This document shows positions 27,473 to 35,696 of a stretch of DNA of 64,000 nucleotides, piece by piece. The notes under the pieces were generated by a model. The model ran no database searches. It saw nothing but the letters and a program-made list of their open reading frames with translations, and was not told the DNA's origin. Positions within the stretch are counted from its first letter, which is position 1, and every line of letters begins with the position of its first letter. Origin of the DNA: Capnocytophaga canimorsus (lineage in GTDB: Bacteria > Bacteroidota > Bacteroidia > Flavobacteriales > Flavobacteriaceae); the NCBI RefSeq assembly GCF_002302565.1, contig NZ_CP022382.1, forward strand, positions 2,217,001-2,281,000, in the 5' to 3' direction. A program made the position numbers and the translations under genes.

Positions 27473-29155
27473 CTAAAATTCATCGGTAACACAACCTTGT
27501 GAGGCGGAACTTACCGTACGAGCGTATTTGTAAAGGACCCCTCGTTTGGCAGTATCTTTTAGTGGTTTGAGGCTGAAATTGGCTCGTCTTTGAGCTAATT
27601 CTTCTTCGGTGAGATGTACATCAATAGTGTTTTTTACAGCATCAATGGTAATCAAATCACCATCTTGTACCAATGCAATGTTGCCACCGTTTTGTGCTTC
27701 GGGCGAAATGTGTCCCACTACAAATCCGTGTGAACCCCCTGAAAATCGACCATCGGTGATGAGTGCTACTTTTTTACCTAAACCTGCCCCCATAATTGCT
27801 GAAGTAGGTTTTAACATTTCGGGCATTCCTGGTCCACCTTTTGGCCCTTCATAACGAATAACTACGACTGTGCCTTCGGTAACTTCTCCTTTGGCAATTC
27901 CCTCATTAGCAAGAAATTCACCTTCATATACTTTAGCTTTTCCGGTAAACGAAAGTCCTTCTTTACCCGTAATTTTTGCTACAGCTCCTTCGGTAGCTAA
28001 ATTTCCATAGAGAATACGAATATGTCCTGTTTCTTTAATTGGTTTTTCTAACGGATATATAATATTTTGGTTTTCAGAAAGTGATGGTACATCTGCAAGA
28101 TTTTCAGCTATTGTTTTACCTGTAACTGTAAGGCAATCACCGTGAAGTAATCCTTTTTCGAGTAAATATTTCATCACAGCAGGAATTCCGCCAATGTGGT
28201 GTAAATCTTCCATAACGTACTTTCCGCTTGGTTTAAGGTCTGCGATAAAAGGTGTGGAATCGCTCAGCTTGGCAAAATCATCAATAGTCATCGGGATTTG
28301 AGCTGCTTTTGCAATGGCTAAAAAGTGCAATACGGCATTGGTAGAGCCTCCCAAGGCAACCACCAATCGGAAAGCATTTTCGATGGATTTTTGCGTGACA
28401 ATATCGCGAGGTTTGATGTCGTTTTCTTGCAGATAACGCAACGCTTTACCCACTTTGAGGCATTCTTGTCTTTTGGCATCACCTGAGGCAGGAGTTGAAG
28501 AGTTGTAAGGCAAACTCATTCCCAATGCTTCAATGGCCGAAGCCATTGTGTTGGCAGTGTACATTCCGCCACAAGCTCCTTCGCCCGGACAAGCTTTGTG
28601 TATTACTTCCTTATATTCTTTTTCATCAATAATTCCTGCTACTTTTTGTCCCCACGCCTCGAAAGCGGAAACTACATCGAGTTTTTTCCCGTTATGGCAA
28701 CCTGCGGCAATTGTTCCGCCATACACCAAAATTGAAGGTCGATTTAGTCTGAGCATTGCCATTAAAGCTCCCGGCATATTTTTGTCGCACCCCACCACTG
28801 TAACGAGTGCATCGTAACACATTGCTTGAATTACTGTTTCGATAGAATCAGCGATAATATCTCTCGAAACCAAAGAGTAACGCATTCCGTAAGTACCCAT
28901 TGAGATTCCGTCTGAAACTCCTATAGTGTTGAAAATCAATCCTACAGAACCCGATTGCTGTACGCCCTCTTTAATTTTCAAAGCTAAATCATTTAGATGC
29001 ATATTACAAGGATTTCCCTCGTAACCCGTACTTGCGATGCCTACTAAAGGTTTTTTTAGGTCGTCATCGGTCAGCCCCAAAGCGTGTAGCATTGCTTGTG
29101 CTGCAGGTTGCGTATCGTCTTGTGTGACTTGTTTGCTGTATTTATTTAATTCCAT
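27473..29155 (-). CDS. ilvD: Dihydroxy-acid dehydratase IlvD
   Basis: IlvD dehydrates dihydroxy acids to the 2-keto precursors of valine and isoleucine, using an Fe-S cluster. The 560-residue protein has cluster ligands in [20 protein letters not shown] and [16 protein letters not shown], and the C-terminal [19 protein letters not shown]. It is the first gene of the ilv cluster and is preceded by the leader peptide and terminator described below, so its expression is probably set by attenuation. Confidence 0.96.
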   Translation of the reverse strand: MELNKYSKQVTQDDTQPAAQAMLHALGLTDDDLKKPLVGIASTGYEGNPCNMHLNDLALKIKEGVQQSGSVGLIFNTIGVSDGISMGTYGMRYSLVSRDIIADSIETVIQAMCYDALVTVVGCDKNMPGALMAMLRLNRPSILVYGGTIAAGCHNGKKLDVVSAFEAWGQKVAGIIDEKEYKEVIHKACPGEGACGGMYTANTMASAIEALGMSLPYNSSTPASGDAKRQECLKVGKALRYLQENDIKPRDIVTQKSIENAFRLVVALGGSTNAVLHFLAIAKAAQIPMTIDDFAKLSDSTPFIADLKPSGKYVMEDLHHIGGIPAVMKYLLEKGLLHGDCLTVTGKTIAENLADVPSLSENQNIIYPLEKPIKETGHIRILYGNLATEGAVAKITGKEGLSFTGKAKVYEGEFLANEGIAKGEVTEGTVVVIRYEGPKGGPGMPEMLKPTSAIMGAGLGKKVALITDGRFSGGSHGFVVGHISPEAQNGGNIALVQDGDLITIDAVKNTIDVHLTEEELAQRRANFSLKPLKDTAKRGVLYKYARTVSSASQGCVTDEF

Positions 29156-29194
29156 ATTTTGATGATGATTTCTGAATCAAATTTTAAAAATAAA

Positions 29195-29226
29195 AAAACC
29201 TGCATCTAATTTCTGATGCAGGTTTT
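29195..29226 (-). terminator. Attenuator terminator of the ilv operon
   Basis: Perfect 12-bp arms (plus-strand 29195-29206 and 29215-29226, AAAACCTGCATC/GATGCAGGTTTT) with an eight-base loop are followed on the minus strand by a run of seven T. It lies between the Ile-rich leader frame and ilvD. The upstream segment 29247-29255 (GATGCGAGG on the minus strand) can pair with the 5' arm CCTGCATC with one bulged base, forming an alternative antiterminator that would prevent this hairpin. Confidence 0.85.
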
Positions 29227-29253
29227 CTGTGTTTTTATATACGAAGCCTCGCA

Positions 29254-29316
29254 TCAATAGGTGTTATTGATGATAATAATAAGGCTAATAATGCTATAAA
29301 AATATATTTTTGTCAC
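29254..29316 (-). CDS. ilv operon leader peptide, 20 aa
   Basis: A GTG start at 29316 opens a 20-codon frame that ends in TGA at 29254-29256. Seven codons are Ile and one is Leu, concentrated in SIISLIIII (Ile codons ATA, ATT and ATC). Purine-rich GAAGAA directly precedes the GTG. The stop codon overlaps the antiterminator segment. A ribosome stalled at the Ile codons would leave that segment free, while one that reaches the stop would cover it. This is the arrangement of a classical amino-acid attenuator. The GTG start and weak ribosome site are the uncertain points. Confidence 0.72.
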   Translation of the reverse strand: MTKIYFYSIISLIIIINNTY

Positions 29317-29336
29317 TTCTTCAACTTTTCGAGTGA

Positions 29337-29366
29337 CAAAAGTAATAAAATATATTAAAACTCCAA
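29337..29366 (-). promoter_or_regulatory. Promoter of the ilv operon
   Basis: On the minus strand TTG (29366-29364), a 19-bp spacer and TACTTTTG (29344-29337) match the Bacteroidota consensus. The leader GTG is 21 bases downstream of the -7 box, which leaves a short untranslated start, as expected for an attenuated leader. Confidence 0.75.
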
Positions 29367-29525
29367 CTGTTGTTGAAAATAAATTTTGAAAAGGATTGAT
29401 TTTTTGTTTTTATTCTATTTGAAACTTGAATAACTTATTTATATATTTTGTAATTTTAATTGAGAGAATATATACGATTAAAGAATATAAATTACTGGTA
29501 ATAAGCAAGTCGGAATGTGTTTGAA

Positions 29526-29572
29526 TAAAAAAAATCGCAACACTTTCATAATGAAAGCATTACGATTTTTTT
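29526..29572 (-). terminator. Terminator after tRNA-Leu and tRNA-Gly
   Basis: A long imperfect hairpin (outer AAAAAATCG/CGATTTTTT, inner CTTTCAT/ATGAAAG) lies five bases beyond the 3' end of tRNA-Leu. Eight T follow on the minus strand. Confidence 0.75.
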
Positions 29573-29576
29573 GTTG

Positions 29577-29662
29577 TACTCGGAGCGGGACTTGAACCCG
29601 CACAGGCATTGCTGCCCACTGGATTTTAAGTCCAGCGTGTCTACCGATTCCACCATCCGAGC
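29577..29662 (-). tRNA. tRNA-Leu (TAA)
   Basis: This is an 86-base class II tRNA with a long variable arm. The acceptor GCTCGGA pairs with TCCGAGT (one G-T pair), the anticodon loop is CTTAAAA with anticodon TAA, and the T arm is GCGGGTTCAAGTCCCGC. CCA is not encoded. It lies 21 bases after tRNA-Gly and shares its transcript. Confidence 0.95.
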
Positions 29663-29683
29663 CCCTTATTAAGGCAATAAAAG

Positions 29684-29756
29684 AGCGAAAAACGGGGTTC
29701 GAACCCGCGACCTCAACCTTGGCAAGGTTGCGCTCTACCAACTGAGCTATTTTCGC
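29684..29756 (-). tRNA. tRNA-Gly (GCC)
   Basis: This is a 73-base tRNA with a full cloverleaf: acceptor GCGAAAA/TTTTCGC, D arm AGCTCAGTTGGTAGAGC, anticodon loop TTGCCAA with anticodon GCC, and T arm GCGGGTTCGAACCCCGT. CCA is not encoded. It is the first gene of a two-tRNA unit. Confidence 0.95.
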
Positions 29757-29799
29757 AAAACAATATTTTTCAAAAGCAACCCCTAACCGATTGCGAGTG

Positions 29800-29830
29800 C
29801 AAAGATAACAACATTTTTTTACTTGGCAAA
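29800..29830 (-). promoter_or_regulatory. Promoter of the tRNA-Gly/tRNA-Leu unit
   Basis: On the minus strand TTTG (29830-29827), a 19-bp spacer and TATCTTTG (29807-29800) give a near-ideal Bacteroidota promoter 44 bases before tRNA-Gly. It lies in the gap after argS, so the tRNAs need not depend on argS transcription. Confidence 0.78.
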
Positions 29831-29876
29831 TATTTTCTCTTTTTTTTGAAAAATATTTTTCTATCTGAAAAGCATT

Positions 29877-31664
29877 TTACATTCTCTCAGGAACTTGTAT
29901 CCCGAGCATTGCAAAAGCCGATGCAATAATCTCACTTATTTTTTTACAAAGCGACACCCGAAACTCTCTTTTTGCTACATTTTCCTCTCCCAAAATGGAT
30001 ACATTCTGATAGAAAGAATTGAAATCTTTTACCAAATCATACACATAATTGACAACGACCGCAGGGCTGTACGAATCTGCTGCGTTTTGCACCACTTCGG
30101 GGAAAAGTGCCATATTTTTAAGAAGCGTTTTCTCCTTAGGGTGTAATTCTGAAATTGAAAGACTTTCTGATTTTGAGATTTCTATTTCATTGTATTTCCG
30201 TAAGATAGATTTAATTCGGGCATAAGTGTATTGTACAAAAGGACCTGTATTTCCTTGGAAGTCAATAGATTCTTTCGGGTCAAAAAGAATACGTTTTTTG
30301 GGGTCAACTTTCAAAATATAGTATTTCAAAGCTCCCAAACCGATGGTGTGGTACAATTCCTTCTTCTGATTATCATCGTATCCGTCCAATTTGCCTAATT
30401 CTTGCGAAATTTCTTCAGCTGTTTGCTCCATTTCGGCAATTAAATCGTCGGCATCGACCACAGTTCCTTCACGACTTTTCATCTTTCCGCTTGGTAAATC
30501 TACCATTCCGTAGCTCAAATGATATAGATTTTCAGCCCAATCAAAACCTAATTTTTTTAGAATTAAAAACAAAACCTTGAAATGGTAATCTTGCTCATTT
30601 CCAACGGTATAAACCATTCCTTTTACGTCAGGATAATCTTTTACGCGTTGGGTTGCGGTACCAATATCTTGGGTGATGTACACGGAAGTTCCATCGGAGC
30701 GAAGTACCAATTTTTCATCCAAACCATCAGTGGTTAAATCACACCAAACCGAGCCGTCTTCTTTCTTGAAGAAAACGCCTTTTTGTAAGCCTTCTTCGAT
30801 GATGTCTTTTCCTAATAAATATGTGTCACTTTCGTAGTAGTACGAATCGAAATCGACGCCTAAATTTTTGTAAGTAGTTGAAAATCCGTTGTAAACCCAT
30901 TGATTCATTTTTTTCCAAAGGGAAATAACTTGCTCTTCTCCGGCTTCCCATTTTCGAAGCATTTCTTGTGCTTCCAAAAATATAGGAGCTTGTTTTTCAG
31001 CTTCTTCTTTGGTTTTTCCTTCTGAAATAAGTTGCTCAATTTCAGATTTATACGCTTTGTCGAAAGCTACATAGTAATTCCCGACAAGTTTATCACCTTT
31101 AAGTCCTGAATTTTCAGGCGTTTCGCCATTGCCAAAACGTTGCCAAGCAATCATTGATTTACAGATATGTATCCCTCGGTCGTTGATTATCTGAGTTTTA
31201 TATACTTTATGTCCGGCTGCTTTTAGAATTTCGGCGACTGAATATCCTAACAAGTTATTGCGAATATGCCCCAAGTGCAAGGGTTTGTTGGTGTTAGGTG
31301 ATGAATATTCAACCATTATGGTCTTTTTGGAATTGGGCTTAGCCAAGCCAAAATGGGTTTCGTTTTCTATACTTTTCAGAAAATCAATGTAATAAGAATC
31401 CGAAATTACTAAATTCAAAAATCCTTTGATTACATTGAAGCTCTCTACCTCTTTTACATTTTCTTTCAGAAAAGTCCCGATTTGTTGTCCAATTTGTTCA
31501 GGATTTCCTTTAATCTGACGTAACATCGGGAAAATTACAATGGTAATGTCGCCTTCAAACTCTTTTTTAGTCTGTTGAAGTTCAATGTTTTCAAGTGAAA
31601 CTCCAAAAATTTGTTCACTTGCTTTTTGTGTATGTTGTTTTAGTATTTCTTGTAAATTTCGCAT
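29877..31664 (-). CDS. argS: Arginyl-tRNA synthetase
   Basis: This class I synthetase charges tRNA-Arg. I chose the ATG at 31664 (MRNLQEILKQHTQKA), giving 595 residues; the longer upstream frame adds an unrelated hydrophobic stretch. The HIGH-type motif is SSPNTNKPLHLGHIRNN (about residues 125-141) and the KMSKS equivalent is SGKMKSREG. The C-terminal DALR-type anticodon-binding domain ends AMLGIQVPERM. A -7 box TACTTTTG lies at 31694-31687 on the minus strand, 22 bases before the start. Confidence 0.95.
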   Translation of the reverse strand: MRNLQEILKQHTQKASEQIFGVSLENIELQQTKKEFEGDITIVIFPMLRQIKGNPEQIGQQIGTFLKENVKEVESFNVIKGFLNLVISDSYYIDFLKSIENETHFGLAKPNSKKTIMVEYSSPNTNKPLHLGHIRNNLLGYSVAEILKAAGHKVYKTQIINDRGIHICKSMIAWQRFGNGETPENSGLKGDKLVGNYYVAFDKAYKSEIEQLISEGKTKEEAEKQAPIFLEAQEMLRKWEAGEEQVISLWKKMNQWVYNGFSTTYKNLGVDFDSYYYESDTYLLGKDIIEEGLQKGVFFKKEDGSVWCDLTTDGLDEKLVLRSDGTSVYITQDIGTATQRVKDYPDVKGMVYTVGNEQDYHFKVLFLILKKLGFDWAENLYHLSYGMVDLPSGKMKSREGTVVDADDLIAEMEQTAEEISQELGKLDGYDDNQKKELYHTIGLGALKYYILKVDPKKRILFDPKESIDFQGNTGPFVQYTYARIKSILRKYNEIEISKSESLSISELHPKEKTLLKNMALFPEVVQNAADSYSPAVVVNYVYDLVKDFNSFYQNVSILGEENVAKREFRVSLCKKISEIIASAFAMLGIQVPERM

Positions 31665-31769
31665 AATGATTCCAAAAAAATGATGGCAAAAGTACAAAAA
31701 AAATGAAATCAAATCTGTGATTTTCCTCATTGGTTGCAAATTGTACGTTTTGGTAAAGCGCAATATTTT

Positions 31770-31797
31770 TTTGTGTAACTAATTTGGCTTATCTTTG
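31770..31797 (+). promoter_or_regulatory. Candidate promoter of the porin gene
   Basis: TTTG at 31770-31773 and TATCTTTG at 31790-31797 are separated by 16 bases, slightly short of the usual spacer. The porin ATG is 28 bases downstream. The -7 box is a perfect match. Confidence 0.5.
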
Positions 31798-31825
31798 GTG
31801 CGTTTATAAAATATATTTTACCATT

Positions 31826-33007
31826 ATGTTAAAAAAAATATTGTTATTAATAGTAGCATTATCACCCATATTAGCTACATCACAAGAGAAGAAGAAAATC
31901 AAAGAAAAATTTGTTTATGAAGATGCCCTTCCTTACTACAATTTTGGTAAAGGGGTAGGAATCACATCGCCAGATAGCCTTTTTCAATTAAATACCCGAT
32001 TCAGAATGCAAAATCGGTTGCATATTGAAGATAGCCAGTACGAGGCAAAGGTACGCCGATTGCGTTTGCGTTTTGACGGCTATGTGGGAGCTCCGCAATT
32101 TATGTACACCATACAACTAGCTTTTTCTCCAGAAGATGTAGGTACTTTAAAAAACGGAGAAAACCTTCACGTGATTCGTGATGCGATTGTTTTTTATAAA
32201 CCTGATAACCGATGGACTTTCGGATTTGGGCAAACCAAACTTCCCGGAAACCGCCAACGCAATAACTCCTCGGGCGGACTTGACCTTACAGACCGCTCTA
32301 TCAACAATGCGGCGTATAACATCGACCGTGATTTTGGTTTCCAAGTGTTTTATTCTCGGCAAAAAGAAGACGCTTTCGGTTACAATATAAAGACTGCGCT
32401 GACCACTGGTGAGGGGCGTGATTTTGTTGGAAAAACTAAAGGACTTGCTTACACGGCACGTTTAGAATTGTATCCGCTGGGTAAATTCAAAAAAAATGGA
32501 GAGTTCTTTGAAGGCGACCTCAAACGCGAAGAAAAACCTAGACTTTATTTAGGAGGAACTTTCCACCATAATGACAAAGCTGTACGTAGCCGAGGGCAAC
32601 AAGGTAGCAAACTTTTGGAAGCACGTAACCTAACTTCTGTTTTTTTAGATGCGATGCTTAAATATGACGGTTGGGCTTTTATGTCCGCTTATATGAGTCG
32701 TTCTACTGATAGTCCGCTGATAAATGCCTCAGAAAAAAACTATGTACAGGCAGGAAACGGATACGATGCACAATTGAGTTATGTATTCCCTTCCAATTGG
32801 GAATTTATCGGTCGATTTTCTCACAATACCCCGCATAAGGATATCCGTGCGTTTGCCCCTAAGCACAACCAATTCTCTTTTGGGGTAACCAAATATATTT
32901 GGGAGCACGCCTTTAAAATACAATTTGAAGTTACCAAAAACGATTATATCAACACTTCCAAAAAGGACGATTGGTATGCTCGTTTCCAAATTGAAATTGG
33001 AATATAA
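31826..33007 (+). CDS. Phosphate-selective porin O/P-like outer-membrane protein
   Basis: The 393-residue protein starts MLKKILLLIVALSPILATSQ, a signal peptide; the upstream frame from 31784 only reads through the promoter. The mature part alternates amphipathic beta strands, with KVRRLRLRFDGYVGAPQFMYTIQLAF, DAIVFYKP, WTFGFGQTKLPGNRQR and a terminal strand ending QIEIGI, as in OprO/OprP-type porins. The anion substrate is not readable; many Bacteroidota members are annotated only as porins. An imperfect hairpin follows. Confidence 0.85.
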   Translation: MLKKILLLIVALSPILATSQEKKKIKEKFVYEDALPYYNFGKGVGITSPDSLFQLNTRFRMQNRLHIEDSQYEAKVRRLRLRFDGYVGAPQFMYTIQLAFSPEDVGTLKNGENLHVIRDAIVFYKPDNRWTFGFGQTKLPGNRQRNNSSGGLDLTDRSINNAAYNIDRDFGFQVFYSRQKEDAFGYNIKTALTTGEGRDFVGKTKGLAYTARLELYPLGKFKKNGEFFEGDLKREEKPRLYLGGTFHHNDKAVRSRGQQGSKLLEARNLTSVFLDAMLKYDGWAFMSAYMSRSTDSPLINASEKNYVQAGNGYDAQLSYVFPSNWEFIGRFSHNTPHKDIRAFAPKHNQFSFGVTKYIWEHAFKIQFEVTKNDYINTSKKDDWYARFQIEIGI

Positions 33008-33012
33008 TTACT

Positions 33013-33063
33013 GCTCAAAGAAACGCTTAAGTAAGGGATACTTTTAAGTGTTTCTTTTTGAGC
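33013..33063 (+). terminator. Terminator-like hairpin after the porin gene
   Basis: GCTCAAAGAAACGCTTAA pairs with TTAAGTGTTTCTTTTTGAGC, allowing a two-base bulge and a G-T pair, directly after the porin stop. There is only a weak T-run past the stem. Confidence 0.5.
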
Positions 33064-33132
33064 TTTATCACTTCTTTCCTTTTAAAATGTTTAATTTTTG
33101 TGTAGGTTTGCATCCGATTTCACAGCAAGTTT

Positions 33133-33405
33133 ATGTTTTTGTTTATAAGTACTTCCGAAATATTTTTTATTGTTTTTGTCGTTTTGATGATTTTTGGTGC
33201 CGATAAAATACCAGAAATTGCAAGAGGATTAGGCAAAGGTATGCGTCAATTACGTGATGCGACTAATGATATTAAAAGCGAAATTCGTAAAAGTGCCGAG
33301 AAAAGTGGTATTGATACTTCTGTGGTAGAAGATATCCAAAATGAAATCAATCAAGTTAAAGAAGGTTTGGAAGATGCCTCTGGTAGGGTCAAACGACAAA
33401 GATAA
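33133..33405 (+). CDS. tatA: Sec-independent translocase TatA/E-type subunit
   Basis: TatA forms the pore part of the twin-arginine export system. The 90-residue protein has one N-terminal membrane helix (ISTSEIFFIVFVVLMIFGADKIPEIARGLGKG split, about residues 5-22), the hinge FGADKIPE, and an amphipathic helix with a charged C-terminal tail. A -7 box TAGGTTTG lies at 33103-33110. Its stop overlaps the ATG of the PAP2 gene (TAATG). No tatC is in this window. Confidence 0.9.
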   Translation: MFLFISTSEIFFIVFVVLMIFGADKIPEIARGLGKGMRQLRDATNDIKSEIRKSAEKSGIDTSVVEDIQNEINQVKEGLEDASGRVKRQR

Positions 33406-33971
33406 TGCTTGAAAAGATATTACAATACGATACGAGTTGGCTCATTGCCATTAACAATTCGGGAAGTGAGAAATTCGATGTTTTTTGGCTTTTCGTAACT
33501 CATACCTCGCATTGGATTCCCTTTTTTTTACTGCTTCTGCTACTGAATTTCTATTGGTTTAAAAGAAAGAAAGCTTTTAGAAATATGTTTTTCATTTTGC
33601 TTACTTTGGCAACAACCTTGCTTTTAGTGACTATCACCAAAGAATTGGTTATGCGATTACGTCCTTTGAGCGACCCTAGTATTGCTCCTCACTTACGTTT
33701 TTTGATTCCTGCAGACGGATATAGTTTCTTTTCAGGGCATTCGTGTAATAGTTTTTCGGTGGCTACCATAGTTTTCTTGCTGTTTCGACAAAAGAAACGT
33801 TGGGTGTTTTGGGTATTTTTGTGGCCCTTGCCTTATGCTTTTAGCCGTATGTATTTGGGGGTTCACTTTCCTTCGGATATTTTTGTAGGTATGCTTGTTG
33901 GGGTGGGTACAGCCTTATTCTATTACCGATGGTACTGCCAAAAATATAAAATGATTCCTTTGGAAAAATAA
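33405..33971 (+). CDS. PAP2 family membrane phosphatase
   Basis: The 188-residue protein has five to six membrane helices and the three PAP2 phosphatase motifs: KELVMRLRP (about residues 79-87), SFFSGHS (about 107-113) and SRMYLGVHFPSD (about 146-157). Such enzymes dephosphorylate lipid phosphates such as undecaprenyl pyrophosphate or phosphatidate; the substrate is not readable here. It is translationally coupled to tatA. Confidence 0.9.
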   Translation: MLEKILQYDTSWLIAINNSGSEKFDVFWLFVTHTSHWIPFFLLLLLLNFYWFKRKKAFRNMFFILLTLATTLLLVTITKELVMRLRPLSDPSIAPHLRFLIPADGYSFFSGHSCNSFSVATIVFLLFRQKKRWVFWVFLWPLPYAFSRMYLGVHFPSDIFVGMLVGVGTALFYYRWYCQKYKMIPLEK

Positions 33972-33981
33972 TTTTAATCAT

Positions 33982-34212
33982 ATGAATATAAAAACAAAAG
34001 CTTTTTTGCTGAATTTTATCTGCTTTGTAGTTATTTTTATTGGCTTGCGTATGGGCATACATTACTTGTTTCCGATAAAATATCTGTATGCAGCCATTAT
34101 ATCAGGAATTGTTAGTTTGCTTATTGCACCTCGCTTTGCTGTAGTAAATACGGCTGATGGCGATAAATTGCTTATGAAATGGATTTTTATAAAAGGCGTG
34201 AAAGAGTTGTAA
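33982..34212 (+). CDS. Small conserved membrane protein, 76 aa
   Basis: Two hydrophobic helices are visible (about residues 7-28 and 34-50), separated by a short HYLFPIKYLYA turn and followed by a polar tail ending IKGVKEL. It lies 10 bases after the PAP2 gene and probably belongs to the tatA transcript. I do not recognise a function. Confidence 0.65.
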   Translation: MNIKTKAFLLNFICFVVIFIGLRMGIHYLFPIKYLYAAIISGIVSLLIAPRFAVVNTADGDKLLMKWIFIKGVKEL

Positions 34213-34216
34213 TACC

Positions 34217-34972
34217 TTATTTTTGGGCTTTTTGCTCTTTACTTTTGCTTTTTTCCTTTTTGTAGAAAGGTACTAAATAGGTAATACCATAGTTGAAATT
34301 CATTCCAAAACGACTTCCTTCCCAGACGCGGTTAAACCCTGGAATCCAGTAATTTGGAAAACCTCCTTTTTGGGTATGCCCTAAACGAAAACCCAAGCGA
34401 ATGCTAGTGCCTGCATACAGATTCTGAAGTAATTCGACCTTCATCCCGATGATGAACTCTAACCAATGTGCGGTTCTTCCGTTATACTCACCCAGCCATT
34501 TTGTGTTGGTTCCCTGTGTATTTTCTTGCCAATACTGATGATTTTTGTAGATATGATAGCTGTCAAGTTGCTGTGAGAAGCGTGAAAAGGCATAGCGTCC
34601 TCCTACAAAAATCATATTTTCCATACCGTACCAATTGCCATAAGTATTATAATCGACTCCCATTTTTAGAAATTGCCCATTGGTAGTAAAGGAGAAAAAG
34701 TCGGTTTGAGTTGTTTTTTTCTCCGAGCCAATTTCGGCAGCGGCATAGAAAGAATAATTGATACGATAATCGCCCATTAGCTCTACCCCCCAATACTTTT
34801 TATCTAGTAAAGCTATAATAGGTTTACTCAAATCCGCTCCAACGCGAAGTCCGTAACGCTGTTTGTAGGTGTTTTTTTCCGATTCAACGGTACTGGTTTG
34901 CTGAGCCGAAGCCCAAGCAAAACAGAATAAATTAATGATATATAGTAACTTGAGCTTTTTTTTCATCTTCAA
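34217..34972 (-). CDS. DUF6048-like outer-membrane protein
   Basis: The 251-residue protein has a signal peptide ending at AWASAQ (about residue 24; a second ATG lies at residue 3). The mature part is beta-strand rich, with RYGLRVGADLSKPI, a GMENMIFVGGRYAFSRFSQQL segment and a final LVPFYKK, matching the DUF6048 pattern of flavobacteria. It is likely a small outer-membrane barrel of unknown function. Its start overlaps the preceding DUF6452 gene by 41 bases, so the pair is cotranscribed. Confidence 0.75.
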   Translation of the reverse strand: MKMKKKLKLLYIINLFCFAWASAQQTSTVESEKNTYKQRYGLRVGADLSKPIIALLDKKYWGVELMGDYRINYSFYAAAEIGSEKKTTQTDFFSFTTNGQFLKMGVDYNTYGNWYGMENMIFVGGRYAFSRFSQQLDSYHIYKNHQYWQENTQGTNTKWLGEYNGRTAHWLEFIIGMKVELLQNLYAGTSIRLGFRLGHTQKGGFPNYWIPGFNRVWEGSRFGMNFNYGITYLVPFYKKEKSKSKEQKAQK

Positions 34973-35447
34973 TATCTGTTTTATTTATACGGACTGATTT
35001 TATCCAAACACTCGTGGGGTCTTCCACAGCAACTTTCAGATTATGATATACTACCTTAAAGCCACATCCTTTGCTAACGAACTGTTCTTCGGGTTGGTAG
35101 GAAAAAGTTATGATAGCGATTTCTCCTGAGGTAATGGTTCCGCTATTGGCGTCAAAAGTAGCGTCTTTCACCAAAAGATAAGTGGTTTGAGGTTCGGAAA
35201 TTTTTAACGGTAACGCCAACGAGTCGGTAGTGGTAAAACTCAAAATTTGTTTTTGGTCTTTACCATAAACCAATAGCTTTTCGGCTGCTTTTGTTTTGGT
35301 AGGCTTGTCCGTATCTTTAAGTCGTAGTATGAGTTGAGGCGTAGTTACCTTGTGTTCGCATAAATCATCAGGTTCACAGGCTGTTATCACCGAAAAAATC
35401 AGCAAAAGTACCGAAGCTCCTATCCTTATAATCCATTTTTTTTTCAT
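34932..35447 (-). CDS. DUF6452-like lipoprotein
   Basis: With the ATG at 35447 (MKKKWIIRIG) the protein has 171 residues and a lipoprotein signal with Cys in VITACEPDD (about residue 24). The earlier ATG at 35480 would spoil the signal. The mature part has TPQLILRLKD and KGCGFKVVYHNLKV, as in DUF6452 proteins. The gene overlaps the DUF6048 gene by 41 bases and follows rlmD. This order occurs in other flavobacteria; the function is unknown. Confidence 0.75.
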   Translation of the reverse strand: MKKKWIIRIGASVLLLIFSVITACEPDDLCEHKVTTPQLILRLKDTDKPTKTKAAEKLLVYGKDQKQILSFTTTDSLALPLKISEPQTTYLLVKDATFDANSGTITSGEIAIITFSYQPEEQFVSKGCGFKVVYHNLKVAVEDPTSVWIKSVRINKTDIEDEKKAQVTIYH

Positions 35448-35696
35448 TGAAAGCCAAATTTTGCGTGTAAATATACACATAATAAATCAGATACAAGGCA
35501 TTAGCACAGTAGCTTTTAGGTTCTAACATAAATAAAACTAGTACTGAGAATTGCATTTCTCAATATGCTTTATTCCCTCCATATCCCATAAATTACTTCA
35601 AGAGATAAGATTACCTTAGAATAAGAATCTAAAAAAACGCACGTCAATCTTTTTTAAAGTGTACGTACGTTTCTGTTTGGAACGTATTTTCGGCTC

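Noticed and set aside
29253..29316. Alternative Leu-rich reading frame of the ilv leader (about six Leu codons)
   Set aside because: This frame has no ATG, GTG or TTG between its upstream stop and the Leu codons. The overlapping frame has a GTG start, an Ile run and a stop that overlaps the antiterminator.
29478..29741. 87-codon open frame on the minus strand
   Set aside because: It runs through tRNA-Gly, tRNA-Leu and their terminator, so it is not a protein gene.
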